64,000 nucleotides of DNA from contig NC_020172.2 of the NCBI RefSeq assembly GCF_000224145.3, forward strand, positions 2,897,557 through 2,961,556, given 5' to 3'. The notes beneath the pieces are model-generated. The model was given only the letters and a program-made list of their open reading frames with translations. It was not told the DNA's origin and searched no databases. Below are positions 24,419 to 35,700 of this stretch, one piece after another (positions within the stretch are counted from its first letter, which is position 1; each line of letters begins with the position of its first letter). The position numbers and the translations under genes are program-made. This stretch comes from Ciona intestinalis. Taxonomy: Eukaryota; Chordata; Ascidiacea; Phlebobranchia; Cionidae.

Positions 24419-25500
24419 AAAGATTAACCAAGCTACGAGCTATATCGACATGCGCGATGGAGTGTGATATTAAAAGCGAAGACGAACTCGAATGGAAGGG
24501 AGAATTTATGTAATATGGTAAATGGGCGATCCAATTGATAAAACCCGTTTGCGTATTTAATCTTACTGAAAATATGGCGTACGAAACACAATTGAAGACT
24601 ATTAAATTGATAAAACCCGTTTGCTTTTTTGATCTCACAAAAATATGCTATACTAAACTTAATTGAAGACCATCAAAATGTTAATTTTTACAATTTTGTT
24701 ATATTAACCACAATTTAACCGCCAAAGTTCTGGTTTTTAACTTTAATACAGCTTTTATTTTTATATAGGAGCAACAGACATTGGAACATGAAGGACGACA
24801 ACGGCGATTTTATATAAGAACCAAATGGATGGTAAAACGTACATTATGTTATTTTGAATATGCTAATTTTGTTTCGTTCAGATCCGCTTTAACTGAACAA
24901 CAATTCAGCTACAGACAGAAGTACATCCAGACATTATCGGGTGATGCTTTTGATCTGTGCTATTAACGTCTGTTGTTATATTCGGTTATTACATCGGCTT
25001 TCAAGTTACAGGTGGCAAAATACGGACGAAGAAAGGATATTTATAGAAGAATGGCTAAATATTAACGAAGGTTCGTTTTTAAAACTAATCTAATTGACTA
25101 TGCCATTTTCCTCTTGACTGTAGGAAAAGATGGGACCCTTTGATTCTATTTCCTTGTCCCATCAGGTAGTACACGAAGAACATTTAAAAGAATTATATAA
25201 AGCCGTATCTTCACGACTTTCATAGACCGTTGTTAATTGTTTAAAACACGACCAGGATATCTGGATAGTATGTGCTAAATAGGATGATGATGATGAATAT
25301 AAAAAGGTGTCCCATCTTCCACACCTTACTATATTAAAATATTAGCGTCTTACTTGTCAATTAATCAAATCTCGTTTGCAAATATAGGAAGCTGGAACGG
25401 TCTGGAAAAAGTGAATATGTCCGCAAGATGGGATAGTATACATACGGTACCATGTATGATTATATATGATGTACTACCATTATTGTTAGGTATGCTGGGC
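24419..25500 (+). other. Unrecognised chain of exon-like blocks, copy 1
   Basis: Blocks flanked by plausible acceptors and donors lie near 24419-24519, 24770-24832, 24882-24941, 25013-25071 and from 25388. Block 1 reads ERLTKLRAISTCAMECD in one frame. I do not recognise the product. In this copy the downstream frame is interrupted (stop codons and a small length change near 24815), whereas copy 2 stays open over several blocks. It could be a decayed gene, a noncoding transcript, or chance splice signals. Confidence 0.3.
25121..25332 (-). mobile_element. Diverged family A MITE (duplicate at 30479-30681)
   Basis: TAGGAAAAGATGGGACCC to GGTGTCCCATCTTCCACACC; interior recognisable by AGACCGTTGTTAATTG. 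Confidence 0.75.
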
Positions 25501-25852
25501 TCGGGCAAGCAAGCATGGTGTATTTAGGTGTATTCGATATATGGCTTTTGTTAATATTTTGGTGTAATGAGCCATAAGTTAAACGTCTGGGTCGGAGTAG
25601 GTCTACATCGTAGAATTAGTATAATTTATGACTCTATGTAATTATAGATAGTAGAGTAGGCCTGTGTGTTAGTTCTGTTATGGTGTAATCTGTTAGATTT
25701 TATTGGCTGCGCTGAGCTAAGTATGCCAGCGCTCCAGCTTTCTAGTTTGGCCACGGAGCATTGGTTTAAGTTGTTTGACAATACTTGGATATTTATTTGA
25801 TTAATCTATTATTATTTTTATTGACTTGTTATTTTTAGTCGTGCTTTTTTTG

Positions 25853-25977
25853 NNNNNNNNNNNNNNNNNNNNNNNNNNNNNNNNNNNNNNNNNNNNNNNN
25901 NNNNNNNNNNNNNNNNNNNNNNNNNNNNNNNNNNNNNNNNNNNNNNNNNNNNNNNNNNNNNNNNNNNNNNNNNNNNN
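25853..25977. other. Assembly gap (125 N)
   Basis: A run of N exactly at the junction between the two duplicated copies. Confidence 0.99.
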
Positions 25978-26012
25978 GTACAGTATATCGCACATAAGAA
26001 TACGTTTTATTG

Positions 26013-26202
26013 TAAGTTGGGGGAAGATGGGACACATTTATCACATAATATCCAAATATCATGATTGTGTTTTAAACAATAAACAATGGTGTATGGGAGT
26101 TGTGAGGATACGGTTATATAATTCTTTGAATGTTTTTTGTTTACTACTAAATTGGTTGAAAAAATAGAATGAACAGGTGTCCCATCTTCTTCCACCCTAC
26201 AA
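26013..26202. mobile_element. Family A MITE in copy 2
   Basis: Counterpart of 21331-21520, differing by a few bases. Confidence 0.85.
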
Positions 26203-26635
26203 TTTTTTTTATTTTAAACAAAATCTTTGGGGACATTGTTAATACAGCTACATTCATAGATGTCAAACATAGTAAACCCTATTTTTAATGTGACGATTGC
26301 AGTTTACTTTGGCTTTACTTTTTTGTATGGACACTTAACAGGGTAAAAGCTGTTTTAGTTGTAAAACTAGCGAGCAAAACAAATTATATCACACCATGCA
26401 GATCCCAAGTTCTGCATGGTACGGCGCTGTGGCATAGTTGGTTATCGCGCATGCCTGTAACCGAAGGTTATTGGTTTAAGGCTCGACGAGGTGTATGAAA
26501 CAGAACACCTGTGTTTAACGACTGTCTTTTTTTGGCCACGCGAAGATAAAAGTTATTCATTTATTTATTCAAGTTCGATTTCTGGGGAGGAAAGTCTACT
26601 AAACATAAAGACTAATAAAATATTTTTTCTTTCAG

Positions 26636-26697
26636 CAAAAGCAAAAGCAAAGGAGGACGATGACGAACTGGCAGAACTACAAATGTGGGCTTCGTAA
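26636..26697 (+). other. CHMP4: Second copy of CHMP4 exon 5
   Basis: It has a TTTCAG acceptor, encodes the same 20 C-terminal residues including ELAELQMWAS, and has the same stop and following 3' UTR. Splicing from exon 4 (phase 1) to either copy gives the same protein. It is functional-looking if the duplication is real, and an allele of 21923-21984 if it is not. Confidence 0.85.
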
Positions 26698-27322
26698 ATA
26701 TAAAGAAAACAAGACAAATTCTTCCCTTTTCAATCTGCCGAACTGTGTAGAACACTTTGTATCATTAGTCACTTCTATCCTAGCTTTACCAGTGAAAAAA
26801 AAACATTGTACAATTTTCGGTACCCAAATTCAGAAAGAACGGCGTTGTCCAACGCATGTACATTGTAAGGCCGTGGTGATTGTGATTTAAGAAAGTATTT
26901 GCGGCCGTTTAATCTACGTATGCACTTTATGTATATAGTTGACTTACTTCTGCGTAATAAACGCTTGGTTTGAATAAAGGAACCAGTGGTTAGATCGATA
27001 TAGGCAAGCTGCTTTACCGAGAGGTAAGTTGATCTTTTTGACATGTGGCGATAAGACTAAGCTGCTAATGTAGTGAGCATTCATTTAATGAGGGCAAGGT
27101 TAAGAGCGTATTAATGCGTGTAGCTTTCGTTTGCATTATCTGATACAACATTGTACGATGCTGTGGCTTATAGTTCGAGCGCTTGCGTCGTAACCAGAAA
27201 TAACTGGTTAATGTGACACTGGCGGTTTAACCAAATTGTCAGCAGTTACAAACGCTGGGAAGGTAACGGTTTTTGACAGGATATTTGTGAACACAGGCGG
27301 ACAAAGTCCGTGAATTGCCATA

Positions 27323-27475
27323 TAGTGGGGTGGGGGAAGTTGGGACACCTTTCACACATAATAACCAAATATTCTGATCGTGTTTTAAACAATTAACAAC
27401 GATCTATGTTTGTTTACTATCAATTTGTAGGAGAAAATAGATTGAAAAGGTGTCCCATCTTCCCCCACCCTACTA
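27323..27475. mobile_element. Family A MITE with a visible empty site in copy 1
   Basis: The filled site reads CCATA, TAGTGGGGTGGGGGAAG..CCACCCTACTA, then TATCA. The matching place in copy 1 reads CCATATCA. The duplicated target is therefore TA. The element is internally shortened to 153 bp. Confidence 0.85.
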
Positions 27476-27793
27476 TATCACACTTTGACATTACCAAAAA
27501 GGGAAATCTAGCGCACGTAGTTTACATAGCTTCTGATAAGACTCTGTTGTAATTCTACCTTGATTTATGGGTGAGTAATTCTACCTTGGTTCTCTATGGG
27601 TGAGGTCTTACGACAAGGCACGTCAGAAGACTTGGTATATAGGTCTCGGGCCATTATACCTTATATTCTATCTGATGCCAAGTCTGTATTATAGTGATAG
27701 GCCGTGGTATGCGTGGGCTAAACCAAAAAAATAAAGTTGTCTTTAAAATATCGTCTAAAAAAACAACACAAATATGGCGGAAATATAGTTCTA

Positions 27794-27934
27794 TAGAGTA
27801 AGATGGGATAACAACCCCGCTTTTAGTGTGACCCGGCTGCGGTAATATGGTTTTGTAAACATGCTTGGGTATAATTACTACCAAGTTGGAAGAGAAAAAG
27901 AACGAACACTTTTCATGTTTACCCCACCCTATAA
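27794..27934. mobile_element. Family A-like short TIR element, copy 2 only
   Basis: Ends are TATAGAGTAAGATGGG and TACCCCACCCTATA with a divergent middle. Absent from copy 1. A related subfamily or a badly decayed copy. Confidence 0.5.
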
Positions 27935-29599
27935 TATATGGTGCAGTGGGCCATCAAAACACCTAGATCCAGGAGTCATCTCATCAACTGACAATACGTA
28001 TTGCCACGTTTTATCATATAAAGTATTTAATCCAACAAAACAAGAATTAGTATATTTCATTAAAAAGATTTTTTTCAAAAATCTACGAACCATTCCTCTA
28101 GAGGCGCTAAATATACTTCCGCGTTCCTTGCGCAATATTGCGCTCCATTCACACGCGCGAGAATTCAATTATTACTCCTCGTTTACACGCTGCTAAAGGC
28201 TGCACCAGTACTACCGTGTTGGGCGTTGCATTTTAGTTTCCACCTGTTGCTGTAGAAGAAGCTGCTCAAACCTAAAGAAGATTGTTGACGAATTCTTGCA
28301 GTGAATGCCGGTATTTTAATTGTAGATTTATCAGTATATGGGCTTTGCTTTATTTATTTATTGTATTTATTTTAGCCTGTATTTGGTTTTAATGTGTAGT
28401 AGGTTGGGGTAGGTTGGGACATGTTTGTAATCTTTTTTCCTGCCATTTGGTAGTTAACAAAGAACATTTAAAAAAATATGTAACCGCAGGTCAGCCAGGT
28501 CTATCCTTGGTCACGTATAGAAATGTTAACTGTTTAAAATACGCTACAGGTGTCCTATCTTACACCACAGTAATATACGTATTATTTCATTTGTAATAGT
28601 GGTTTGTTAAAAATACCATTTATATAAGTTTAATAATGTAACTATATACCATGCTTAACTTATCTAACCAATATCTACTGTTTAAGGTTTCCTTCAGCTC
28701 GATCACTTGACGTGCGAAACCGTCGGACTTCGATTCGCTCGGGAAAAAAACGGATTCGCTCCTTTCGTTCTACAATTTCTTTTGCTTTAAATACGGTTTA
28801 TGATCATTCGCTCGTCCGATACGATTTCTTTGAAGTTTACGCCAAACATTCGCTGCGTCTCTAGCTTGAAACTTGCGTTGCGTCGCATTACGTTACGATG
28901 CGCTTTGCCTCGAACTCAGTTCCTCGCATTATAGGGTACGCTGCGTCGGTTTTGCGCTTTAACACGCCGCCTATATTCGTTTTATCTCGGTACTGCGCGC
29001 GTGGGCCCACGCGTTCGTTTTTTTCGGTTAACTGATTCATTTAAGCAAAGCCCAATACTGTAACGTTTGTTAGTTTTTTTTAGTAAAACAAAAGGAAGAT
29101 ATGAACTGAACGGAATCAAAAGAAGCTAAGTATAATAGTTTCATATATACATATATTAAGAGTATATGGGTTGGGGCGAATGTGTGTCCTAGGGTAAAAT
29201 ACTTAACTGCAACTGCAATTGCTCGTCTAGCCTCGTGTGCCTTTATATGGATTGTTTTTTCATAAATGAAATAACCCCTCCCCAAATAATTGCGCTTCAA
29301 ATTAAGCGGGCATGAGGTGTGTGAAACAGAACACCTGTAATACAATAAATGCAGTTGTCCCACCAAGTGAAAATTAAATTAACATTCATTCATTTAACAT
29401 TTATATATTACTCACACCAATAAGTACATCTCAATTTTCAGAAAGATTAACCAAGCTACGAGCTATATCGACATGCGCGATGGATTGTGATGTTAACAGC
29501 GAAAACGAACTCGAATAAAAAGGAGAGAAGTTACGTAATATGGTAAATGGGCACTCCAATAGATAATACATATTTGCGCCTTTGATCTTACAAAAATAT

Positions 29600-29718
29600 G
29601 AGATACTAAACACAATTAAAGACGAGATACTAAACACAATTAAAGACGAGATACTAAACACAATTAAAGACGAGATACTAAACACAATTAAAGACGAGAT
29701 ACTAAACACAATTAAAGA
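29600..29718 (+). repeat. 24-bp tandem array
   Basis: Five units of GATACTAAACACAATTAAAG plus ACGA in a row. Copy 1 has only scattered single relatives, so the array grew after the copies separated. Confidence 0.9.
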
Positions 29719-29844
29719 CTATCAAATAATACAGATTTCTGTTATAAATATAGGCTATCAAATTGATGAGACACATTTGCGTCTTAGATCTCACAAAAAT
29801 ATGCTACTCAGCATATTTAAAGACCATCGAAGTGTTAATATAAT

Positions 29845-30034
29845 ATAGGGTGGGGGAAGATGGGACATCTTTAGCACTTAATATTTAAATATCCTGATCG
29901 CGTTTTAGAGAATTAAGAACGGTTCATGGGAGTTGTGACCATACGGTTTAATAACGCTTGGAATGATTCTATTTACTACCTAATGGGACGAGAAAATAGA
30001 ATAAAAATGCGTCCCATCTTTCCCCACCCTACTA
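29845..30034. mobile_element. Family A MITE, copy 2 only
   Basis: Full length, TATAGGGTGGGGGAAGATGG to CTTTCCCCACCCTACTATA. Copy 1 lacks it. Confidence 0.9.
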
Positions 30035-30126
30035 TACATACATTTGTTTTATATTAAGCATAATTCACCGACAATTTACCCGCTAAGTCCTGGATTTTAA
30101 CTTGAGTACAGCTTTTATTTTTATAT

Positions 30127-30890
30127 AGGAGCAACAGACATTGGATCATGAAGCACGACAACGACGATTTTATAAGAACCAAATGCGATGGTAAAACGTA
30201 CATTAGGTTACTTTGATTATGCTAATGTAGTTTCGTTCAGGTCCGCTTCAACTGAGCAACAATTCAGCTACAGACAGAAGTACATCCACATATTATCAGG
30301 TGATGATTTTGATTCATGCTATTAACGTCTGTTGTTATATTCGGTTATTACATCGGCTTTCAAGTTACAGGTAGCAAAATACGGACGAAGAAAGGATATT
30401 TATGGAAGGAAGGCTAAGAATTACGAAGGTTCGTTTTATAACTAATCTAATTGACTATATGTCATTTTCCCTTGACTGTAGGAGAAGATGGGACACTTTA
30501 TTTTATTGTCTTGTCCCATTTGGTAGTACACGAAGAACATTCAATGAATTATAGAGTCGTATCCCTACGACTTTCATAGACCGTTGTTTATTGTTTAAAA
30601 CACGACCAGGATACTTGGATAGTTTGTGCCAAATGAGACGATGAATATAAAAAAGGTGTCCCATCTTCCACACCTTACTATATTAAAATATTAGCGTCTT
30701 ACTTGTCAATTAATCAAATCACGTTTGCAAATATAGGAAGCTGGAACGGTCTGGAAAAAGTGAATATGTCAGCAAGATGGGATAGTATACATACGGTACC
30801 ATGTATGATTATAAATGTTGTACTAGCATTATTGTTAGGTATGCTGGGCTCGGGCAAGCCAGCATGGTGTATTTAGGTGTATTTGATATA
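30127..30890 (+). other. Exon-like blocks, copy 2, with a longer open reading
   Basis: Blocks near 30128-30190, 30241-30300, 30372-30430 and from 30737 can be joined at GT..AG sites. One frame then reads through all four, with words KHDNDDFIRTKCDG, VAKYGRRKDIYGRK and GSWNGLEKVNMSARWDSIH, a hydrophobic stretch LALLLGMLG and a stop near 30877. A second frame of the first two blocks is also open (EQQTLDHEARQRRFY, STEQQFSYRQKY). I know no family that fits either. Whether it is transcribed is unknown. Confidence 0.3.
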
Positions 30891-31868
30891 TGGCTTTTGT
30901 TAATATTTTGGTGTAATGAGCCAGAGATTAAACGTCCGGGTCGGAGTAGGTCTACATCGTAGAACTAGTATAGTTTATGACTCTATGTAATTATAGATAG
31001 ACCGTACAGAGTAGGCCTGTGTGTTAGTTCTGTTATAGTGTGATCTGTTAGATTTTATTGGCTGCACTGAGCTAAGTATGCCAGCGCTCCAGCTTTCTAG
31101 TTTGGCCACGGGGCACTGGTTTAAAGTTGTTTGACAATACTTGGATATTTATTTGATTAATCTATTATTATTTTTATTGACTTGTTATTTTTAGTCGTGC
31201 TTTTTTGTAAAATACAATTTTTCCTTGTATATCCACATAACCAATAAATCCGGTCGGTTATATAACTGCGGTAATATCTGTGCGAAAGTAATACGACTTA
31301 AAACCTGATAAATAATATTAATAAAAACAGGTATAAAATGTTGTAGGGCCTTAAATTTAAAAATGTGAAATGAGAACTAAAACTTCGCAAATTAATCGTC
31401 GATTTAAACGACTAAACCTTGAAAACAAATACTAAACAACTTTGCAGTTTAAACATACGCCAAATTCTCAATGCGTGCCGAAAACGCCAAATTCTCAATG
31501 CGTGCCGAAAACCAAATTAACAAAGCAACATTCATTCTTTATGATTGCGAATAACTAATCTAAAGCCCCACGCGACGCAAAAAAAAACGCGACGCACCGC
31601 TGCGCCGGATTTATTTACGCGACAAGCAGTGTGCGGAAGCGACATATAGCGGTAAATTATAAATGTGCCCTTGAGCAAGGCACAAGTGGGTGCTGCTCAA
31701 ACCCACTCGACGCACGTAATTTAATTTCAATACAATAATAGTATATATATACTTTTTGATACATTAATATTATTCAATTTTCAATACATTAATAGTATAA
31801 TTTACCGTTTACTGGCTGTAACTTTATACGCCTTTATTTTTTTTGATCTGTTGCACTATATATATATA

Positions 31869-31912
31869 GTATAGAGGGTGGGGAAAGACGGGACAGCTTT
31901 AGCACAACTCGT
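31869..31912. mobile_element. Family A MITE fragment
   Basis: Only one terminus remains: AGAGGGTGGGGAAAGACGGG followed by ACAGCTTTAGCAC. Confidence 0.7.
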
Positions 31913-32157
31913 ATTAATGTAATTAATAGGTCAAAGCAACCACGCTCTGTGGCCAAACGAGACTGCTGAGAGTAGGGTAGGGTAGGGTAGGATTTGCTAG
32001 GGTAGGTAGAGGATAGCAACGTAGGCTATGGCCCGTTGGTCTGTTTAGGGTTGTCTGTTGTTATATTGGTAATATTGTATCATTGTTACACTGTTATTGT
32101 TTTAACCTCGTTTACAGGTGTGCTTGTTTTCCTTGCGTGAATATTGTATTCCGTAAA

Positions 32158-32239
32158 GGGTTTCTGGCCGTAACTAGAAACCCACTACCCTTGGCTGGGG
32201 GCTTGTCGTGCCGTAGTGGCTTTCCACCAACGCCAGCCA
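32158..32239 (+). ncRNA. Possible structured RNA or 5' UTR element (two hairpins)
   Basis: GGGTTTCT at 32158 pairs with AGAAACCC at 32176. TGGCTGG at 32192 pairs with CCAGCCA at 32233 around an inner GTGG-CTTT-CCAC hairpin. ACA follows 2 nt later, as in H/ACA RNAs, but I see no good H box. The pairing may be chance. Confidence 0.2.
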
Positions 32240-32719
32240 TACAGTTTATGAGGGTATTTTAATTTTGTTTTTGTTTTACAGAAATTTCAGATTGAAAGCC
32301 GCTTAATCCATAAAACCAACGCTGCTGGATATCAAGTTTGACGAAATGCGTGCAAATTTGCGTAACGTTTTGTGATTCGTATACTAAGTGATTCGCCAAT
32401 CTTACGCCAATAAACTGTTTTTAACCCATTTTTTGTTGTAATGTTTAACAGAGAACGTATTCTCTTGAAATACCTCCATTTCAGGCGACAATAAAGAGCT
32501 CTCTTGTTTGGTTTTGCCCAAGTAAAAACAAACCAAATATCATAGTTTAATAATGTTGTATTATTAAACTATGCAAATATAAAGCAAAGAATTTTGGTAG
32601 TTTGTTTTGATAGCCTTTGCTTTAGCACGTAGCGGACGTTTAAGTGACCACTTTCCTTTAATTTTAGACTTTTAGGTGTATAGATTGTGTGGTAAGGCGG
32701 TTACGGCGAAATAGTAACG

Positions 32720-35700
32720 ATGGCTTCCAAAGGAATGAAAGCGTTACAAACGTGGTGTCAGCGCAATGTTGAAGGTTACAAAGACGTTAACATTGTAAAC
32801 ATGACAACGTCTTGGAGAGATGGGCTTGCTTTTTGTGCTCTTATACACCGGTTCAGACCGGACTTAATGTAATTTTGTGGTTATTTTATTGCAATTTTTG
32901 TCTCGTGTGAAAAACACAATATTTGAGCTTTGCGTACTTAAATGATTGCTGTTTTCTTGGTTTTCAGAGTAATAATTAAGGCAGTCCAGTTAAGTTTTGT
33001 GGTGAACTTATTTAGTGCTGTGGCAGGGTGTTTAGCCCTCCTGCCTCTAACACAAAGTTACATTAACGAAGAAACATGGTAACTTGTAACCTGGCATAAG
33101 GTGTATGAAACAGAACACCCATGTTATAATGACTGTTGTTTTCTGGATATGCCAGGATAAAGCAAGTTACATACATCCAATAATAAAGGCAGTTCGATTA
33201 AGTTTGTAGTGAACTCAAGCCTAATATGTTTCTTTTTCAGTGACTTTGATTCACTTTCGAAAGAAAATGTCCTCCATAATAACCAACTTGCATTCACTGT
33301 CGGTGAGAAGGAGCTTGGTATTGCTGCTTTGTTGGATGCTGAGGATATGGTGGCCATGCAAGTACCGGACAAACTAAGCATCATTACCTATGTGTCGCAA
33401 TACTACAACAGACTTCATAAAATGAAGCCAGCTGATGGTAATTGGCATGGGCCGTTGGGCATCTTAATTTTGTGTTCCTGACTTTTAGACTGATAGTCAT
33501 TTTAGTTTGTGGCCCCTGTCTTCGAGCCAATAGGTATTTTAGTTTATGGCCCCAATTTTTGATTGATAGGCTGTTTAAGTTTATGGACCCATTTTTAATA
33601 TCATTTCTACTTAATAGTCTATGTGCATTGTGTATCTAACACAATTCTGTGTCATATTTCTCATTTTGTTTTATTAAAATCTGTGGTGACACTGTTAACT
33701 GCAGTTACACGCATAGTCATTAAACTTAAGGGAATTAGGTATTAGGGTGAATGCAGCATTCTTTGGTTCTGCTTGTTTGTATAGACACCTACAGCAGAGT
33801 AAAAGCTGTTCTAGGTAAAAAAAAAACTAGGGTGCTAAAACAAAATGACACCTGTGTGTTTGGAAAAATGGGGTGACCAGTAACACCCGGCACACCTAAC
33901 AATATGCCCATCTAAATTTTTACATAAAAAAATGACCTGTTCAGATTTTTCATATTTTTAAATTAATAGTTTGTTATTTCTTCAGACGAAAAACCACTAA
34001 AAAGGAAGTCTACCCTACAATCTACACCCGAATTTGTTAAAATTAAGAGGAAAGAGCCAGAACCGGTTAAAAAAGTTGGCAGCACGGTATGTCTCAGTTT
34101 AAGCACATTATTAATACTGTAATAGTCATTTTTTTATGTATCTTTCAAAACAGACTTGCTCCCAACCCAGTAGTCACAAATGGGTTGTCCACAAACTGTC
34201 AGCCATACATAATTTACTTACAAATATGGTAACCTGAATCGGGTAAGAGGTGTATGAAACAGAACACCCGTGTTATAATGACACCCATGGCCCTGCCACG
34301 TGAACATATTAAGATGGATGCATTTACTCATTGCAGCATTGTACCTTTATTCTAGTATCTAGGCGCCCACAATTACTGCCGTAACCCAGATATAGATGCA
34401 CGAGGTTCATGGTGTTTTACAATGAACTATCTATTATCATTAAACATTTTTTATAAAATATATATTTTTTTCCCTTAGTCCCAACCACTTGCAATAAACT
34501 CAAACTTCACGAGACCATCCTTACCTTCCAAACCTCAAGTATTTAGTGTTTGTGAAATCTGCAAGAAGAAAGTTCATCTTGTAGAGAGGTTTATTGATGA
34601 AGGGAAAGTCTATCATAGGCAGTGTCACAGGTACAAGGAGTATAAGTATAACACTTGTTAACGCAGACCAACCAAATATCCTGATTCCTGATCGTGTTTT
34701 AAACCATGAACAACGGTCCATGAGAGTCGTGACTCACTCCTCGTGAGAATATGGTTTTATAATTCCTTGAATGATCTTTGTTTACTACAAAATGGGAGAA
34801 AATGGATTGAAATTGTATCATCTTCCCCCACCCTACTATACCACAGTCTACAAATTATAAACAAATCTGTGGCATGCAGGCATGTTTTTTTTTTATTTCT
34901 TTTGCAATCTTTTCAAAGTATATATAGTAGGGTGGAGGAAGATGGGACACCTTTCCATTCTAATTCCACGTCCCATTTGGTAGTAAACAAAAAAATTCAA
35001 AGAATTATAAAACCCTACTTTCACAACTCCTACAGACCGTTGTTAATTATTTTAATTTCATTACAAATTCACTAATTAGTAATTATATTTTAGTGTAATT
35101 GTAGTTAGGACAGAAATTACAAGTTAAGTAATATATATATATATATATAATGATGATAAGCTTAAAGGTGCTGTACGTAATTATAATGTATGTAATGCAA
35201 TTTGCAATGTTTGTATGAATCACACACACGCATACATGCATGACTCAAGTTACAAGTATTGTTTTTGGTCAAATCGTTCGAATTGGTTTAAATTAAATGA
35301 TTCAGTTTGACGTAAAACATTTGGAAACAACAAGTTTGTTATGAGACGAGAAAGTTCCATGCATTGAGAAAAATGCTATGAATTTGTAGATTTTTTAATT
35401 TAAATTGAAAAGACAAGAAATTTACATGCGTTAAGCTTTAATATGAGTTTAGAGATTTGTGAATTTGAGTTTGAGTTGTTGAGAATCTGAATATTTTTAT
35501 TAGGATTATATGAATATACATTAAAACAGACAAGAAATTTCCATTTCTTAGCTTAACTATAAGGTTGTAGATTTATGAATTTAAATTGAATTGATGAGAA
35601 TATTCCTATTAAGGTATTGTTTATCTTAGCACAAGTTAATTAACTACAGTAATTGGTCAGTGTGTGCTTATATCATATAGCAATTTACTAATGTATATGT

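Larger units (their letters stand above)
21296..25852. repeat. Duplicated segment, copy 1
   Basis: It begins at GTACAGTATATCGCACATAA and ends at GTCGTGCTTTTTTTG against the N gap. It contains CHMP4 exon 5 and its 3' UTR, family A, B and C repeats, a CpG-dense block, and a chain of exon-like blocks. Copy 2 (25978-31207) repeats the order, with several insertions and many point differences. Confidence 0.95.
25978..31207. repeat. Duplicated segment, copy 2
   Basis: Collinear with 21296-25852 and about 0.67 kb longer. The extra length includes MITEs at 27323 and 29845, a TIR-like insert near 27794, and a 24-bp tandem array at 29600. It ends at GTCGTGCTTTTTTG, after which unique sequence resumes. 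Confidence 0.95.
31208..32719. other. Region between the duplication and the MICAL-like gene
   Basis: It contains a 27-bp tandem pair near 31455 (ATTCTCAATGCGTGCCGAAA), a truncated family A MITE at 31869, a short GGGTA run at 31974-32010, and a possible paired-hairpin region at 32158. A TTTTAG 50 bp before the next start codon may be a 5' UTR splice acceptor or a spliced-leader acceptor site. Confidence 0.5.

Noticed and set aside
29582-29848. Open frame with repeated EILNTIKD
   Set aside because: Made entirely by the 24-bp tandem array; no counterpart in copy 1.
31974-32010. Short GGGTA run as a telomeric seed
   Set aside because: The unit is GGGTA, not TTAGGG, and there are only a few copies.
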